64,000 nucleotides of DNA from Pseudomonas putida (GCF_022627325.1 NZ_JAETZZ010000004.1:342876-406875); one strand, 5' to 3'. Positions 33,731-48,627 are shown, counted from the stretch's first letter. Program-made: numbers and translations. Notes: generated from the sequence alone by a model not told the origin.

Positions 33731-34486
33731 ATGGAAAAGACCAAGCTGGCGGCACCGTCTTCGGTGCCGCGACACGTCGCGATCATCATGGATGGCAATA
33801 ATCGCTGGGCGAAGAAGCGCCTGTTGCCCGGCGTAGCCGGGCACAAGGCCGGCGTCGATGCCGTACGTGCGGTTATCGAGGTCTGCGCCAAGTCCGGTGT
33901 CGAGGTGCTGACGCTGTTCGCCTTCTCCAGTGAGAACTGGCAGCGCCCTGCCGAGGAAGTAGGGGCGTTGATGGAGCTGTTCTTCTCGGCGCTGCGCCGC
34001 GAGGCCAAACGCCTGAACGAGAACAATATCAGCCTGCGCATCATCGGCGACCGTTCGCGGTTCCATCCAGAGCTGCAGGCCGCCATGCGCGAGGCCGAGG
34101 CGCAGACCGCCGGCAATAACCGTTTCATCCTGCAGATCGCCGCCAACTACGGCGGGCAGTGGGATATCGCCCAGGCCGCCCAGCGGCTGGCGCGTGAGGT
34201 TCAGGCTGGCCATTTGCGTCCGGATGACATTACGCCCGGGCTTTTGCAAACCTGCCTAGCGACGGGCGACTTGCCGTTGCCGGACCTGTGCATCCGTACG
34301 GGTGGCGAGCACCGCATCAGCAACTTCCTGCTGTGGCAGTTGGCTTACGCCGAACTGTATTTCTCCGACCTGTACTGGCCGGACTTCAAACACGAGGCCA
34401 TGCGCAATGCCCTGGCCGATTTCGCTTCGCGCCAGCGCCGCTTCGGTAAGACCAGCGAGCAGGTCGAGGCTGGAGCTCGTGCTTAA
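33731..34486 (+). CDS. uppS: Undecaprenyl diphosphate synthase (cis-prenyltransferase)
   Basis: Makes the C55 lipid carrier of peptidoglycan and O-antigen from FPP and IPP. 251 residues with the catalytic HVAIIMDGNNRWAKKR (Asp at the diphosphate site), LTLFAFSSENWQRP, and PDLCIRTGGEHRISNFLLWQ. The stop shares bases with the cdsA start (TAATG). It belongs to the frr-uppS-cdsA-dxr-rseP string. Confidence 0.97.
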   Translation: MEKTKLAAPSSVPRHVAIIMDGNNRWAKKRLLPGVAGHKAGVDAVRAVIEVCAKSGVEVLTLFAFSSENWQRPAEEVGALMELFFSALRREAKRLNENNISLRIIGDRSRFHPELQAAMREAEAQTAGNNRFILQIAANYGGQWDIAQAAQRLAREVQAGHLRPDDITPGLLQTCLATGDLPLPDLCIRTGGEHRISNFLLWQLAYAELYFSDLYWPDFKHEAMRNALADFASRQRRFGKTSEQVEAGARA

Positions 34487-35301
34487 TGCTTAAACAACGC
34501 ATCATTACCGCGCTGATCCTGCTGCCGGTCGCGCTGGGTGGTTTCTTCCTGCTCAACGGCGGGGATTTCGCTCTGTTCATCGGCTTCGTGGTGACCCTGG
34601 CGGCCTGGGAATGGGCGCGCCTGGCCGGGTTGATGGCCCAGCCGCTACGCATTGCCTATGCCGCTGTCGTCGCTGGTGCGCTGATGCTGCTCTACCTGAT
34701 GCCTGACCTGGCGCCCTGGGTGCTGGGTGCGTCGGTCATCTGGTGGGGCATGGCCACCTGGTTGGTACTGACCTATCCGCGAAGCAGTGAGCTGTGGGTC
34801 AGTGCTGCCTGTCGTCTGCTGATCGGTCTGCTGATCCTGCTACCTGCCTGGCAAGGGCTGGTGTTGCTCAAGCATTGGCCGCTGGGTAACTGGCTTATTC
34901 TCTCGGTCATGGTGCTGGTGTGGGCGGCCGATATCGGCGCTTACTTCTCGGGCCGTGCTTTCGGCAAGCGCAAGCTGGCCGCGCAAGTCAGCCCGGGCAA
35001 AAGCTGGGAAGGCGTCTATGGCGGCCTGGCGGTCAGCCTGGTGATTACGCTAGCGGTCGGCCTAACTCGCGATTGGGGTGTCGGCCAGATTCTGCTGGGG
35101 CTCCTGGGGGCTGCGCTGGTGGTCATGGCATCGGTGATTGGTGACCTGACCGAGAGCATGTTCAAGCGCCGCGCGGGTATCAAGGACAGCAGCAACCTGC
35201 TGCCCGGCCATGGCGGGGTGCTTGACCGCATCGACAGCCTGACTGCAGCCATCCCGTTGTTCGCAGTGTTGCTGTGGGCTGCCGAATGGGGTGTGATGTG
35301 A
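34486..35301 (+). CDS. cdsA: Phosphatidate cytidylyltransferase
   Basis: Makes CDP-diacylglycerol from phosphatidate and CTP, the branch point of phospholipid synthesis. 271-residue integral membrane protein with about eight helices and the family signature at the C-terminus: [20 protein letters not shown] followed by [14 protein letters not shown]. Also present is the [20 protein letters not shown] segment. It overlaps both neighbours (uppS and dxr) by a few bases. Confidence 0.97.
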   Translation: MLKQRIITALILLPVALGGFFLLNGGDFALFIGFVVTLAAWEWARLAGLMAQPLRIAYAAVVAGALMLLYLMPDLAPWVLGASVIWWGMATWLVLTYPRSSELWVSAACRLLIGLLILLPAWQGLVLLKHWPLGNWLILSVMVLVWAADIGAYFSGRAFGKRKLAAQVSPGKSWEGVYGGLAVSLVITLAVGLTRDWGVGQILLGLLGAALVVMASVIGDLTESMFKRRAGIKDSSNLLPGHGGVLDRIDSLTAAIPLFAVLLWAAEWGVM

Positions 35302-36488
35302 CAGCGCTACAGCGTATTACCGTGCTGGGCGCCACCGGCTCCATCGGCCTCAGTACCCTGGATGTGATCGCCCGCCATCCCGAGCGCTACCAGGTATTTG
35401 CATTGAGCGGCTATTCGCGCATCGATCAACTGCTGGCCCTGTGCGTGCGGCATCGCCCGGCCTATGCCGTGGTGCCGAACGGCGAAGCCGCTGTGCGCTT
35501 GCGCGAAGGCCTGGCAGCTGCGGGCTGCGCCACCGAGGTGCTGGAAGGGGAGGCGGGCCTGTGCGAGGTCGCTGCCGCCCCCGAAGTGGATGCGGTGATG
35601 GCCGCCATCGTCGGCGCTGCGGGCCTGCGCCCGACGCTGGCCGCGGTCGAGGCGGGCAAGAAGGTGCTGTTGGCCAACAAAGAGGCGCTGGTGATGTCCG
35701 GCGCGCTGTTCATGGAAGCTGTGCGGCGCAGTGGTGCAGTGCTGCTGCCGATCGACAGCGAGCACAATGCCATCTTCCAGTGCCTGCCGGGTGACTATGA
35801 CCGGGGTCTGAGCCAGGTGGGGGTGCGCCGAATCCTACTGACTGCCTCGGGCGGGCCGTTTCGCCAGACCCCTCTGGCCGACCTGGCCGATGTCACGCCA
35901 GAGCAGGCGTGTGCCCACCCGAACTGGTCCATGGGGCGCAAGATTTCCGTGGACTCGGCGAGCATGATGAACAAGGGCCTGGAGCTTATCGAGGCCTGCT
36001 GGTTGTTCGATGCGGCGCCAAGCAAGGTCGAAGTGGTGGTGCACCCGCAGAGCGTGATCCATTCCCTGGTGGACTACGTAGACGGTTCGGTGCTGGCCCA
36101 GCTGGGTAACCCGGACATGCGCACGCCCATTGCCAATGCCCTGGCCTGGCCAGAGCGCATCGATTCTGGTGTGGCCCCGCTGGACCTGTTCGCCATCGCT
36201 CGCCTTGATTTCCAGGCTCCCGACGAGCTGCGCTTTCCCTGCCTGCGCCTGGCACGGCAGGCTGCGGAGGCGGGCAATAGCGCGCCAGCGGTGCTCAATG
36301 CGGCCAACGAAGTTGCCGTGGATGCATTTCTTGAGCGGCGTATCCGCTTCCCGGAGATCGCGAGTATGATCGAACAGGTGCTGGCCCAGGAACCCGTGGT
36401 GCCTGTGCCTTCGCTGGAGGCGGTGTTTGCTGCCGATCAGCGCGCCCGAGAGTTGTCCCGCGAGTGGTTGAGGCGCCACGGCCGCTGA
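35298..36488 (+). CDS. dxr: 1-deoxy-D-xylulose 5-phosphate reductoisomerase
   Basis: Second step of the MEP isoprenoid pathway, NADPH dependent. The start is the GTG at 35298 overlapping the cdsA stop, giving 396 residues, the usual length. NADPH-binding [18 protein letters not shown] follows at once. [33 protein letters not shown] and [20 protein letters not shown] form the metal and substrate site. ispD and ispF of the same pathway occur later in the window. Confidence 0.97.
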   Translation: MTALQRITVLGATGSIGLSTLDVIARHPERYQVFALSGYSRIDQLLALCVRHRPAYAVVPNGEAAVRLREGLAAAGCATEVLEGEAGLCEVAAAPEVDAVMAAIVGAAGLRPTLAAVEAGKKVLLANKEALVMSGALFMEAVRRSGAVLLPIDSEHNAIFQCLPGDYDRGLSQVGVRRILLTASGGPFRQTPLADLADVTPEQACAHPNWSMGRKISVDSASMMNKGLELIEACWLFDAAPSKVEVVVHPQSVIHSLVDYVDGSVLAQLGNPDMRTPIANALAWPERIDSGVAPLDLFAIARLDFQAPDELRFPCLRLARQAAEAGNSAPAVLNAANEVAVDAFLERRIRFPEIASMIEQVLAQEPVVPVPSLEAVFAADQRARELSREWLRRHGR

Positions 36489-36549
36489 TGCTGCCCGGCC
36501 CAGAGGATGTGCGAAAAGTCGTTCCGCTGAACGTCATTCGGAGAAAGAC

Positions 36550-37902
36550 ATGACTGCGCTGTACATGATTATCGGCACCCTGGTGGCCTTGGGTGTACTG
36601 GTCACTTTCCACGAATTCGGCCACTTCTGGGTGGCTCGGCGTTGCGGGGTCAAGGTGCTGCGCTTTTCCGTGGGCTTCGGCCCCGGGCTGTTGCGCTGGC
36701 ATGACCGCCACGGTACCGAGTTCGTGGTGGCGGCCATTCCTTTGGGCGGTTACGTCAAGATGCTCGACGAGCGTGAAGGCGAAGTGCCGCCAGCGCTGGC
36801 CGACCAGTCCTTCAATCGCAAATCGGTTCGCCAGCGCATCGCCATCGTCGCCGCAGGCCCCATTGCCAACTTCCTGCTGGCCATCGTTTTCTTCTGGTTG
36901 CTGGCGATGCTCGGTACCCAGCAGATCCGCCCGGTCATCGGTGCGGTAGAGCCTGGTAGCCTGGCTGCATCGGCTGGCCTGGTTGCCGGCCAGGAAATTG
37001 TTTCCATCGATGGCAAGGCGACCAGTGGCTGGTCGGCCGTCAACCTGCAGCTGGTACGTCGCCTGGGCGAAAGCGGAACATTGCAGGTTGGCGTACGCGA
37101 TGAGGGCGCCAGCGCCGAGCGTCAGTTGCAGGTCAAGCTCGATAGCTGGCTCAAGGGTGCAGACGAGCCTGACCCGATTCAGTCGCTCGGGCTGCGGCCT
37201 TGGCGGCCGGTCGTGGCGCCGGTGCTGGCCGAGATCGATCCAAAAGGTCCAGCGGCAGCTGCCGGCCTGAAACCCGGCGACAGGCTGCTGAGTCTCGATG
37301 GGGTGGCCTTGAGTGACTGGCAGCAGGTTGTCGATAGCGTACGCGCCCGCCCTGAAGCCAAGGTCGTGGTGCGTGTCGAGCGCGACGGTGCGGCGCTGGA
37401 TGTGCCGGTAACCTTGGCTCGAAAAGGTGAGGGCGCTGCTGCCGCAGGGTACCTGGGCGCCGGGGTGAAAGGCGGCGAATGGCCAGCCGGCATGCTTCGT
37501 GAGGTCAGCTACGGTCCGCTGGACGCGGTAGGCGAGGGCCTTTCCCGGACGTGGAACATGAGCGTCCTGACCCTCGAATCCCTGAAGAAAATGCTGTTCG
37601 GTGAGCTCTCGGTAAAAAACTTGAGCGGACCGATAACCATTGCTAAAGTGGCGGGCGCTTCAGCCCAGTCCGGCGTGGGGGATTTCTTGAATTTCCTCGC
37701 CTACCTGAGCATTAGCCTGGGGGTTCTTAACCTGCTGCCCATTCCAGTGCTGGATGGGGGGCATTTGCTGTTTTACCTGGTCGAGTGGGCGCGCGGTCGT
37801 CCATTGTCGGATCGGGTTCAAGGTTGGGGGGTCCAGATCGGTATCAGTTTGGTCATAGGGGTGATGTTGCTCGCCCTGATCAACGATCTGGGTCGACTAT
37901 AA
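36550..37902 (+). CDS. rseP: Site-2 zinc metalloprotease RseP
   Basis: Intramembrane protease that cleaves the anti-sigma factor (MucA/RseA) to release the envelope stress sigma factor. 450 residues with the zinc motif HEFGH at residues 21-25 in the first helix, two PDZ domains (around residues 130-200 and 210-290), and the third zinc ligand in IPVLDGGHLLFY near the C-terminus. Four membrane helices are expected. It lies after dxr with a gap of about 60 bases and ends at a clear terminator before bamA. Confidence 0.96.
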   Translation: MTALYMIIGTLVALGVLVTFHEFGHFWVARRCGVKVLRFSVGFGPGLLRWHDRHGTEFVVAAIPLGGYVKMLDEREGEVPPALADQSFNRKSVRQRIAIVAAGPIANFLLAIVFFWLLAMLGTQQIRPVIGAVEPGSLAASAGLVAGQEIVSIDGKATSGWSAVNLQLVRRLGESGTLQVGVRDEGASAERQLQVKLDSWLKGADEPDPIQSLGLRPWRPVVAPVLAEIDPKGPAAAAGLKPGDRLLSLDGVALSDWQQVVDSVRARPEAKVVVRVERDGAALDVPVTLARKGEGAAAAGYLGAGVKGGEWPAGMLREVSYGPLDAVGEGLSRTWNMSVLTLESLKKMLFGELSVKNLSGPITIAKVAGASAQSGVGDFLNFLAYLSISLGVLNLLPIPVLDGGHLLFYLVEWARGRPLSDRVQGWGVQIGISLVIGVMLLALINDLGRL

Positions 37903-37917
37903 AAGCTTCGCATTGCA

Positions 37918-37942
37918 AACCTGCCGCCAATTGCGGCAGGTT
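37918..37942 (+). terminator. Rho-independent terminator between rseP and bamA
   Basis: AACCTGCCGC and GCGGCAGGTT form a 10-bp stem around CAATT, followed by GTTTATT. The bamA start is only 30 bases further on, so some readthrough seems likely. Confidence 0.75.
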
Positions 37943-37972
37943 GTTTATTGCCAGTTGGAATAAAAGGACTTC

Positions 37973-40327
37973 ATGAAACGTCTGCTGCTAACTGCGGTCC
38001 TCTCCGCATTGATGATCGCTGAAGTTCACGCCGAGTCCTTCACCATCTCCGATATTCGTGTCAACGGCCTGCAGCGGGTATCCGCCGGCAGCGTTTTCGG
38101 TGCCTTGCCCCTGAACGTGGGCGATCAGGCCGATGACCGGCGCCTGGTGGAGTCGACCCGGTCGCTGTTCAAGACCGGCTTCTTCCAGGACATTCAGCTG
38201 AACCGCGACGGCGATGTCCTGATCATCAACGTGGTCGAGCGCCCGTCGGTGTCGAGCATCGAGATCGAAGGCAACAAGGCGATCAGCACCGAAGACCTGA
38301 TGAAGGGCCTGAAACAGTCGGGCCTGGCCGAAGGCGAGATTTTCCAGCGTGCCACCCTCGAAGGTGTGCGTAACGAGCTGCAGCGCCAGTACGTGGCCCA
38401 GGGCCGCTACTCGGCCGAGGTCGACGCCGAGGTGGTGCCGCAGCCGCGCAACCGGGTTGCCCTGAAGATCAAGATCAACGAAGGCACCGTCGCTGCCATC
38501 CAGCACATCAACGTCGTTGGCAACACCGTGTTCGACGATGACGAGCTGTCGCAGCTGTTCGAACTCAAGACCACCAACTGGCTGTCGTTCTTCAAGAACG
38601 ACGACAAGTACGCCCGCGAAAAGCTTTCCGGTGACCTGGAGCGCCTGCGTTCCTACTACCTGGACCGCGGCTACATCAACATGGACATCGCTTCCACCCA
38701 GGTGTCGATCACCCCGGACAAGAAGCACGTCTATATCACCGTCAACGTCAACGAAGGCGAGAAGTACACCGTTCGTGACGTGAAGCTGTCGGGTGATCTG
38801 AAGGTGCCGGAAGATCAGGTCAAGTCGCTGCTGCTGGTGCAGCCGGGCCAGGTGTTCTCGCGCAAGGTGATGACCACCACGTCCGAGCTGATCACCCGCC
38901 GCCTGGGTAACGAAGGCTACACGTTCGCCAACGTCAACGGCGTGCCACAGCCCAATGACGAAGACCACACCGTCGACATCATGTTCGTGGTCGACCCGGG
39001 CAAGCGTGCCTACGTCAACCGCATCAACTACCGCGGCAACACCAAGACCGAAGACGAAGTGCTGCGCCGCGAAATGCGCCAGATGGAAGGCGGCTGGGCT
39101 TCGACCTACCTGATCGACCAGTCCAAGACCCGTCTGGAGCGCCTGGGCTTCTTCAAGGAAGTCAACGTCGAGACCCCGCCAGTGCCGGGTACCGACGATC
39201 AGGTCGACGTCAACTACAGCGTCGAAGAGCAGGCGTCCGGCTCGATCACTGCCAGCGTGGGCTTCGCCCAGAGCGCCGGCCTGATCCTGGGCGGTTCGAT
39301 CAGCCAGACCAACTTCCTCGGTACGGGTAACAAAGTTTCCATCGGTTTGACCCGTTCGGAATACCAGACCCGCTACAACTTCGGTTTCGTTGATCCCTAC
39401 TTCACTGCTGACGGCGTGAGCCTGGGTTACAACGCGTTCTATCGCAGCACCGACTACGACGACCTCGACGTTGACGTGGCCAGCTATGCGGTCGACAGCC
39501 TGGGTGCCGGTGTGAGCCTGGGCTACCCGATCAGCGAAACCTCGCGCCTGACCTACGGCCTCAGCGTGCAGCAGGACAAGATCAAGACCGGTCGCTATAC
39601 CGTTGACGAGATCTTCGACTTCCTCGATGAAGAGGGTGATAACTTCCTGAACTTCAAGGCGTCAATCGGCTGGTCCGAGTCGACCCTGAACAAAGGCGTG
39701 CTGGCGACCCGTGGTCACTCCCAGAGCCTGACCCTGGAATCGACCATTCCAGGCAGTGATCTGTCGTTCTACAAGCTTGATTACCGCGGCCAGCTGTTCA
39801 AGCCGATCAACAACGAGTACACCCTGCGTCTGCACACCGAATTGGGCTATGGTGATGGTTTCGGTGGCACTTCGGGCCTGCCGTTCTACGAGAACTACTA
39901 TGCGGGTGGCTTCAACTCCGTTCGCGGTTTCAAGGACAGCAGCCTGGGTCCACGTAGTACGCCCAGTAGAGGTCCAGATAATAGGCCAGGCACTGAGCTT
40001 GACCCGGATCAAGACCCGCTGCCGTTCGGTGGCAACGTCCTGGTGCAGGGTGGCGTAGAGCTGCTGTTCCCGCTGCCGTTCGTGAAGGACCAGCGCTCGC
40101 TGCGCACCTCCGTGTTCTGGGATGTGGGTAACGTGTTCGACACCAATTGCGGTTCCAAACCTGACTGCGCCAAGGTCGGTTTCTCGGACATGGCCAGCTC
40201 CGTTGGTTTGGGTGTGACCTGGATCACCGCATTGGGCCCGTTGAGCTTCAGCCTGGCGATGCCGGTCAAGAAGCCGGACGATGCCGACACCCAGGTGTTC
40301 CAATTCTCTCTGGGCCAGACCTTCTAA
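37973..40327 (+). CDS. bamA: Outer membrane protein assembly factor BamA
   Basis: Core of the beta-barrel assembly machine. 784 residues: signal peptide 1-20 (to EVHA), five POTRA domains up to about residue 420 (for example IRVNGLQRVSAGSVFGALPL for the first), then a 16-strand barrel. The loop 6 motif VRGF is present (GGFNSVRGFKDSSLG), followed by a hydrophilic segment with RGPDNRPGTELDPDQDP. The barrel ends QVFQFSLGQTF, with the C-terminal aromatic typical of outer membrane proteins. skp follows, as usual. Confidence 0.97.
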   Translation: MKRLLLTAVLSALMIAEVHAESFTISDIRVNGLQRVSAGSVFGALPLNVGDQADDRRLVESTRSLFKTGFFQDIQLNRDGDVLIINVVERPSVSSIEIEGNKAISTEDLMKGLKQSGLAEGEIFQRATLEGVRNELQRQYVAQGRYSAEVDAEVVPQPRNRVALKIKINEGTVAAIQHINVVGNTVFDDDELSQLFELKTTNWLSFFKNDDKYAREKLSGDLERLRSYYLDRGYINMDIASTQVSITPDKKHVYITVNVNEGEKYTVRDVKLSGDLKVPEDQVKSLLLVQPGQVFSRKVMTTTSELITRRLGNEGYTFANVNGVPQPNDEDHTVDIMFVVDPGKRAYVNRINYRGNTKTEDEVLRREMRQMEGGWASTYLIDQSKTRLERLGFFKEVNVETPPVPGTDDQVDVNYSVEEQASGSITASVGFAQSAGLILGGSISQTNFLGTGNKVSIGLTRSEYQTRYNFGFVDPYFTADGVSLGYNAFYRSTDYDDLDVDVASYAVDSLGAGVSLGYPISETSRLTYGLSVQQDKIKTGRYTVDEIFDFLDEEGDNFLNFKASIGWSESTLNKGVLATRGHSQSLTLESTIPGSDLSFYKLDYRGQLFKPINNEYTLRLHTELGYGDGFGGTSGLPFYENYYAGGFNSVRGFKDSSLGPRSTPSRGPDNRPGTELDPDQDPLPFGGNVLVQGGVELLFPLPFVKDQRSLRTSVFWDVGNVFDTNCGSKPDCAKVGFSDMASSVGLGVTWITALGPLSFSLAMPVKKPDDADTQVFQFSLGQTF

Positions 40328-40371
40328 GGTCGGCCCTTGCTTAACGACAACGGTTTATCCAGGAGTGCATC

Positions 40372-40875
40372 GTGCGTAAGTTGACTCAACTGGCCATACT
40401 GGCCGCGGCGCTGGTCGCCACCCCGGCTTTCGCCGAAATGAAGGTTGCCGTGCTGAACTATCAGATGGCGTTGCTTGAATCCGATGCCGCCAAGAAGTAC
40501 GCGGTGGATGCCGAGAAGAAGTTCGGCCCGCAGCTGACCAAGCTCAAGACCCTGGAAAGCAGTGCCAAAGGCATTCAGGACCGCTTGATCAAGGGCGGCG
40601 ACAAGTTGGCCCAGCCAGAGCGCGAGCGCCTGGAGCTTGAGTTCAAGCAAAAGGCACGTGACTTCCAGTTCCAGTCCAAGGAGCTGAATGAAGCCAAAGC
40701 GGTCGCTGACCGCGACATGCTCAAGCAGCTCAAGCCCAAGCTCGACGGTGCTGTCGAAGAAGTGATCAAGAAAGGCGGTTACGACCTGGTCCTCGAGCGT
40801 GGCGCGGTCATTGATGTCAAGCCTCAGTACGACATCACCCGCCAAGTCATCGAGCGCATGAACCAAGCCCGTTGA
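40372..40875 (+). CDS. skp: Periplasmic chaperone Skp/OmpH
   Basis: Holds outer membrane proteins on the way to the Bam complex. 167 residues, GTG start, signal peptide ending PAFA at residue 21 (mature [10 protein letters not shown]). The body is a long charged coiled coil ([19 protein letters not shown] region to residue 115) and a C-terminal [16 protein letters not shown] strand. It lies between bamA and lpxD, the standard order. Confidence 0.95.
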   Translation: MRKLTQLAILAAALVATPAFAEMKVAVLNYQMALLESDAAKKYAVDAEKKFGPQLTKLKTLESSAKGIQDRLIKGGDKLAQPERERLELEFKQKARDFQFQSKELNEAKAVADRDMLKQLKPKLDGAVEEVIKKGGYDLVLERGAVIDVKPQYDITRQVIERMNQAR

Positions 40876-40876
40876 T

Positions 40877-41932
40877 ATGACCGTGACCATGACGCTCGGC
40901 CAGTTGGCCGAGGCCCTCGGGGCCACTCTCAAAGGCTCCGAGGCGCTACAGATCACCGGGCTGGCCACCTTGCAGGAGGCCGGCCCCGGTCAGTTGAGCT
41001 TTCTCGCCAACAAGCAGTACCGCAAGTACCTGGATAACTGTCAGGCAGCAGCGGTATTGCTGCAGGCTGCAGATGCCGAAGGCTTCGCCGGCAATGCGCT
41101 GATCGTGGCGGACCCGTACCTGGCCTACGCGCGCATTTCCCACCTGTTCGATCCCAAACCCAAGGCTGTAGCGGGAATTCATCCCAGCGCCGTGGTCGCC
41201 GAGGATGCACAGGTGGATGCCAGTGCCAGCATCGGGCCGTTCGTGGTCATCGAGAGCGGCGCACGCATTGGCGCGAACGTCAGTATCGGTGCGCATTGCG
41301 TGATCGGTGCCCGTTGTGTGGTCGGTGAGGGTGGCTGGTTGGCACCTCGCGTCACGCTGTATCACGACGTGACCATTGGCAAGCGCGTGGTCATCCAGTC
41401 TGGTGCGGTGATCGGTGGTGAGGGCTTCGGGTTTGCCAACGAGAAGGGCGTATGGCGCAAGATTGCCCAGATCGGCGGTGTCACCCTGGGTGATGACGTC
41501 GAAATCGGCGTGAACACCGCGGTGGACAGGGGCGCATTGTCCGACACGCGGATCGCTGACGGCGTCAAGCTCGACAACCAGATCCAGATCGCCCACAACG
41601 TGCAGATCGGTGAGCACACGGCCATGGCTGCCTGCGTCGGGATTTCCGGCAGCACGCGCATTGGCAAGCACTGCACCATCGCTGGCGGCGTCGGCATGGT
41701 GGGGCACATCGATGTGTGCGACAACGTATTCGTTTCCGGGATGACCATGGTCACTCGTTCGATCACCGAACCGGGTGCCTATTCTTCCGGTACTGCCATG
41801 CAGCCACTGGCTGACTGGCGCAAGAGCGCTGCGCGTATCCGCCAACTGGATGACATGTCCAAACGTCTCCAGCAGCTGGAAAAACGTGTCGATACCGTGA
41901 CCTCAGGTGGCCAGCCGACATCAGAAGGCTGA
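40877..41932 (+). CDS. lpxD: UDP-3-O-(3-hydroxyacyl)glucosamine N-acyltransferase LpxD
   Basis: Third step of lipid A synthesis. 351 residues: an N-terminal uridine-binding domain with [13 protein letters not shown], a left-handed beta-helix of hexapeptide repeats from residue 100 to about 310 with the catalytic His in [17 protein letters not shown], and a C-terminal helix ([18 protein letters not shown]). One base separates it from skp. The next gene is 113 bases on. Confidence 0.96.
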   Translation: MTVTMTLGQLAEALGATLKGSEALQITGLATLQEAGPGQLSFLANKQYRKYLDNCQAAAVLLQAADAEGFAGNALIVADPYLAYARISHLFDPKPKAVAGIHPSAVVAEDAQVDASASIGPFVVIESGARIGANVSIGAHCVIGARCVVGEGGWLAPRVTLYHDVTIGKRVVIQSGAVIGGEGFGFANEKGVWRKIAQIGGVTLGDDVEIGVNTAVDRGALSDTRIADGVKLDNQIQIAHNVQIGEHTAMAACVGISGSTRIGKHCTIAGGVGMVGHIDVCDNVFVSGMTMVTRSITEPGAYSSGTAMQPLADWRKSAARIRQLDDMSKRLQQLEKRVDTVTSGGQPTSEG

Positions 41933-42045
41933 TACCATTTCCTGAGCAAGAGTGAACAGTCGCTAGCTGGCTCCTCTTTGGATTGCAAAAGGAGCGTGTG
42001 GTCAGCACCTGCGCTCCCTATTCTTATTACAGGCTTCCCCCCGAA

Positions 42046-42486
42046 ATGATGGACATCAACGAGATTCGCGAATACCTGCCTCACCGTTACCCGTTCCTGT
42101 TGGTGGATCGTGTAACGGATCTGGACTTCGAGGCCCAGAGCATTCGTGCCTACAAGAATGTCAGCATCAATGAGCCGTTCTTCAACGGGCATTTCCCGGA
42201 GCACCCGGTAATGCCAGGCGTGCTGATCATCGAAGCCATGGCACAGGCTGCAGGCATTCTCGGTTTCAAGATGCTCGATGCCAAGCCGGCCGACGGCACG
42301 CTCTATTACTTCGTTGGTTCCGACAAGCTGCGTTTCCGTCAGCCCGTCCTGCCGGGCGACCAGTTGGTGCTTGAGGCCAAGTTCATCGGCCGTAAGAAGA
42401 CCATCTGGAAGTTCGAGTGCCGGGCTCTGGTCGATGGCAAGCCAGTGTGCTCGGCTGAGATCACCTGTGCGGAACGTGAGCTATGA
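42046..42486 (+). CDS. fabZ: 3-hydroxyacyl-[ACP] dehydratase FabZ
   Basis: Dehydration step of fatty acid elongation, hot-dog fold. 146 residues with [13 protein letters not shown] carrying the catalytic His, then [26 protein letters not shown] with the catalytic Glu. The start is the first of two adjacent ATGs at 42046. A frame open 21 codons further upstream is not conserved. The Shine-Dalgarno is weak. The stop overlaps lpxA by 4 bases, linking fatty acid and lipid A synthesis. Confidence 0.96.
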
Positions 42487-43259
42487 ATTCGATTGATCCA
42501 CGGGCGATCATCGATCCGTCGGCCAAACTGGCCGATGGCGTCGAGGTCGGCCCGTGGTCGATCGTTGGCCCTGATGTTGAAATCGGGGAGGGTACCGTCA
42601 TTGGTCCTCACGTGGTGCTCAAAGGTCCGACCCGGATCGGCAAGCACAATCGCATCTACCAGTTTTCCTCGATCGGCGAAGACACCCCGGACCTGAAGTA
42701 CAAAGGTGAACCGACGCGTCTGGTGATCGGTGATCACAACGTGATTCGCGAGGGTGTGACCATTCACCGTGGCACGGTTCAGGATCGCGCTGAAACCACG
42801 CTGGGTGACCACAACCTGATCATGGCCTACGCCCACATCGGCCATGACAGTGTGATCGGAAACCATTGCATCCTGGTCAACAACACTGCGTTGGCCGGGC
42901 ATGTGCATGTGGGTGACTGGGCGATCCTCTCCGGGTTCACCCTGGTGCACCAGTACTGCCACATCGGCGCGCATGCCTTCTCCGGCATGGGCACGGCGAT
43001 CGGCAAAGACGTTCCGGCATACGTCACGGTATTCGGCAGCCCCGCCGAAGCCCGCAGCATGAACTTCGAAGGCATGCGCCGCCGCGGTTTCAGCGACGAG
43101 GTCATCCATGCCCTGCGTCGTTCCTACAAGATCGTCTACCGCCAGGGCCTGACCGTTGAAGAAGCGGTCAAGGAGCTGGATGAGCTGGCAGGCAAACACC
43201 CAGAGGTCGACTTGTTCCGTCAGTCGATCGTGAACTCTGCTCGCGGCATTACCCGCTGA
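42483..43259 (+). CDS. lpxA: UDP-N-acetylglucosamine O-acyltransferase LpxA
   Basis: First step of lipid A synthesis. 258 residues, beta-helix of hexapeptide repeats followed by a helical C-terminus. The catalytic His is in [17 protein letters not shown], and the ruler region is [20 protein letters not shown]. The start (ATGA) overlaps the fabZ stop and the gene ends one base before lpxB. Confidence 0.97.
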
Positions 43260-43260
43260 C

Positions 43261-44388
43261 ATGGCGCAACTTTGCGTAGCCTTGGTCGCGGGTGAGGCCA
43301 GCGGCGATATTCTGGGTTCCGGTCTGATGCGCGCCTTGAAGGCGCGTCATCCCCAGGTGCGTTTCATCGGCGTTGGCGGTCCGCTGATGGAAGCCGAAGG
43401 CATGCAGTCGTATTTCCCGATGGAGCGTCTGGCGGTCATGGGCCTGGTCGAGGTGCTGGGGCGCCTGCGCGAGCTGCTCAAGCGGCGCAAGGCACTGATC
43501 CAGACCCTCATCGCTGAAAAGCCGGATGTGTTCATTGGCATCGATGCACCTGATTTCACCCTCAATATCGAATTGAAGCTGCGCCAGGCCGGTATCAAGA
43601 CCGTGCATTACGTCAGCCCTTCGGTCTGGGCATGGCGGCAGAAGCGCGTGCTGAAGATTCGTGAAGGTTGCGATCTGATGCTGACGCTGCTGCCCTTCGA
43701 AGCACGCTTCTATGAAGAGCAGGGGGTGCCGGTAAGGTTCGTCGGCCATCCCTTGGCCGATACCATACCGTTGGCTGCGGATCGGCAGGCTGCACGCGGG
43801 GCGCTGGGGCTCGATGCAGGGCCGGTGGTTGCCCTGATGCCTGGTAGCCGTGGCGGGGAAGTCGGGCGCCTGGGGGCGTTGTTCCTGGATGCGGCGCAGC
43901 GCCTGCGCGAGCTGATACCCGGCGTGCAGTTTGTATTGCCGTGCGCCAATGGCGCGCGGCGCGCACAGCTCGAACAGATGCTGGAAGGTCGCGATTTGCC
44001 TTTGACGCTGCTCGATGGCCAGTCGCATCAGGCTCTCGCTGCCTGTGATGCGGTGCTGATCGCCTCGGGTACCGCCACCCTGGAGGCCATGCTGTACAAA
44101 CGGCCCATGGTCGTTGCTTATCGCCTCGCGCCATTGACCTACTGGATTCTCAAGCGTCTGGTGAAAAGCCCCTATGTGTCTTTGCCCAACTTGCTCGCCC
44201 AGCGCGAGTTGGTGCCAGAGTTGCTGCAGGATGCCGCCACCAGCGAGGCCCTGGCGCAAACCCTGGCCCCCCTGGTGGCCGATGGCAGGCAGCAGACCGA
44301 GCGCTTCGACGAGATTCACCGCACCCTGCGCCGCGACGCCTCCAACCAGGCGGCCGACGCGGTGCTGGCTTTGCTCAAGGACCGCTGA
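43261..44388 (+). CDS. lpxB: Lipid-A-disaccharide synthase LpxB
   Basis: Inverting GT19 glycosyltransferase that joins UDP-diacylglucosamine and lipid X. 375 residues with [19 protein letters not shown] at the N-terminus, the [18 protein letters not shown] segment, [27 protein letters not shown] and the nucleotide-binding [20 protein letters not shown]. It precedes rnhB by one base. Confidence 0.97.
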   Translation: MAQLCVALVAGEASGDILGSGLMRALKARHPQVRFIGVGGPLMEAEGMQSYFPMERLAVMGLVEVLGRLRELLKRRKALIQTLIAEKPDVFIGIDAPDFTLNIELKLRQAGIKTVHYVSPSVWAWRQKRVLKIREGCDLMLTLLPFEARFYEEQGVPVRFVGHPLADTIPLAADRQAARGALGLDAGPVVALMPGSRGGEVGRLGALFLDAAQRLRELIPGVQFVLPCANGARRAQLEQMLEGRDLPLTLLDGQSHQALAACDAVLIASGTATLEAMLYKRPMVVAYRLAPLTYWILKRLVKSPYVSLPNLLAQRELVPELLQDAATSEALAQTLAPLVADGRQQTERFDEIHRTLRRDASNQAADAVLALLKDR

Positions 44389-44389
44389 C

Positions 44390-45013
44390 ATGCAGATAGG
44401 ACTGGATTTCAACCTGGTCGAGGACCTGGTTGCCGGCGTCGACGAAGTCGGGCGCGGCCCGCTGTGCGGCGCCGTTGTCACAGCCGCGGTGATTCTTGAC
44501 CCGGCGCGGCCGATCCTCGGCCTCAACGATTCGAAAAAACTCACCGAAGCCAAGCGCGAAGCGCTGTTCGACGAGATCTGTGCGAAAGCCCTGAGTTTTT
44601 GCATTGCCCGCGCCGAAGTGGAGGAAATCGACCGCCTCAATATTCTGCAAGCGACCATGCTGGCCATGCAGCGTGCGGTCGAAGGCCTGAGCGTTACTCC
44701 CAAGCTCGCTCTGATCGACGGTAACCGCTGCCCCAAACTGTCGGTGCCGGCTGCTCCGGTCATCAAGGGCGATAGCCAAGTGCCGGCCATCGCTGCAGCG
44801 TCGATCCTGGCCAAAGTGACCCGCGATCGCGAGATGAGCGCGTTCGAGCTGATTTATCCGGGGTACGGTATTGGCGGGCACAAGGGCTACCCGACGCCGG
44901 TACATCTGCAAGCCCTGGCCCGCCTCGGGCCCACCCCCATCCATCGGCGTTCCTTTGCGCCGGTACGGGCCGCTTGGGAAGCCCGTGAAGGCATTACCGA
45001 TTCTCTGATCTAG
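44390..45013 (+). CDS. rnhB: Ribonuclease HII
   Basis: Removes misincorporated ribonucleotides from DNA and RNA of hybrids. 207 residues with start [23 protein letters not shown], where the DE pair in [14 protein letters not shown] is catalytic, then [23 protein letters not shown] (Asp) and [14 protein letters not shown] (Asp). The start lies one base after the lpxB stop. Upstream in-frame starts in lpxB are ignored. A weak GTTGGGG/CCCCAAC hairpin at 45017-45041 follows. Confidence 0.96.
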   Translation: MQIGLDFNLVEDLVAGVDEVGRGPLCGAVVTAAVILDPARPILGLNDSKKLTEAKREALFDEICAKALSFCIARAEVEEIDRLNILQATMLAMQRAVEGLSVTPKLALIDGNRCPKLSVPAAPVIKGDSQVPAIAAASILAKVTRDREMSAFELIYPGYGIGGHKGYPTPVHLQALARLGPTPIHRRSFAPVRAAWEAREGITDSLI

Positions 45014-45102
45014 CCTGTTGGGGGCGCCTTGAGTCCCCAACCCCCCCTCGCTTTTACGCTACAATCCCGCCTTTGTCGTTCAGCACTGCTACAGGATCTT
45101 CC

Positions 45103-48627
<3,525 letters not shown>
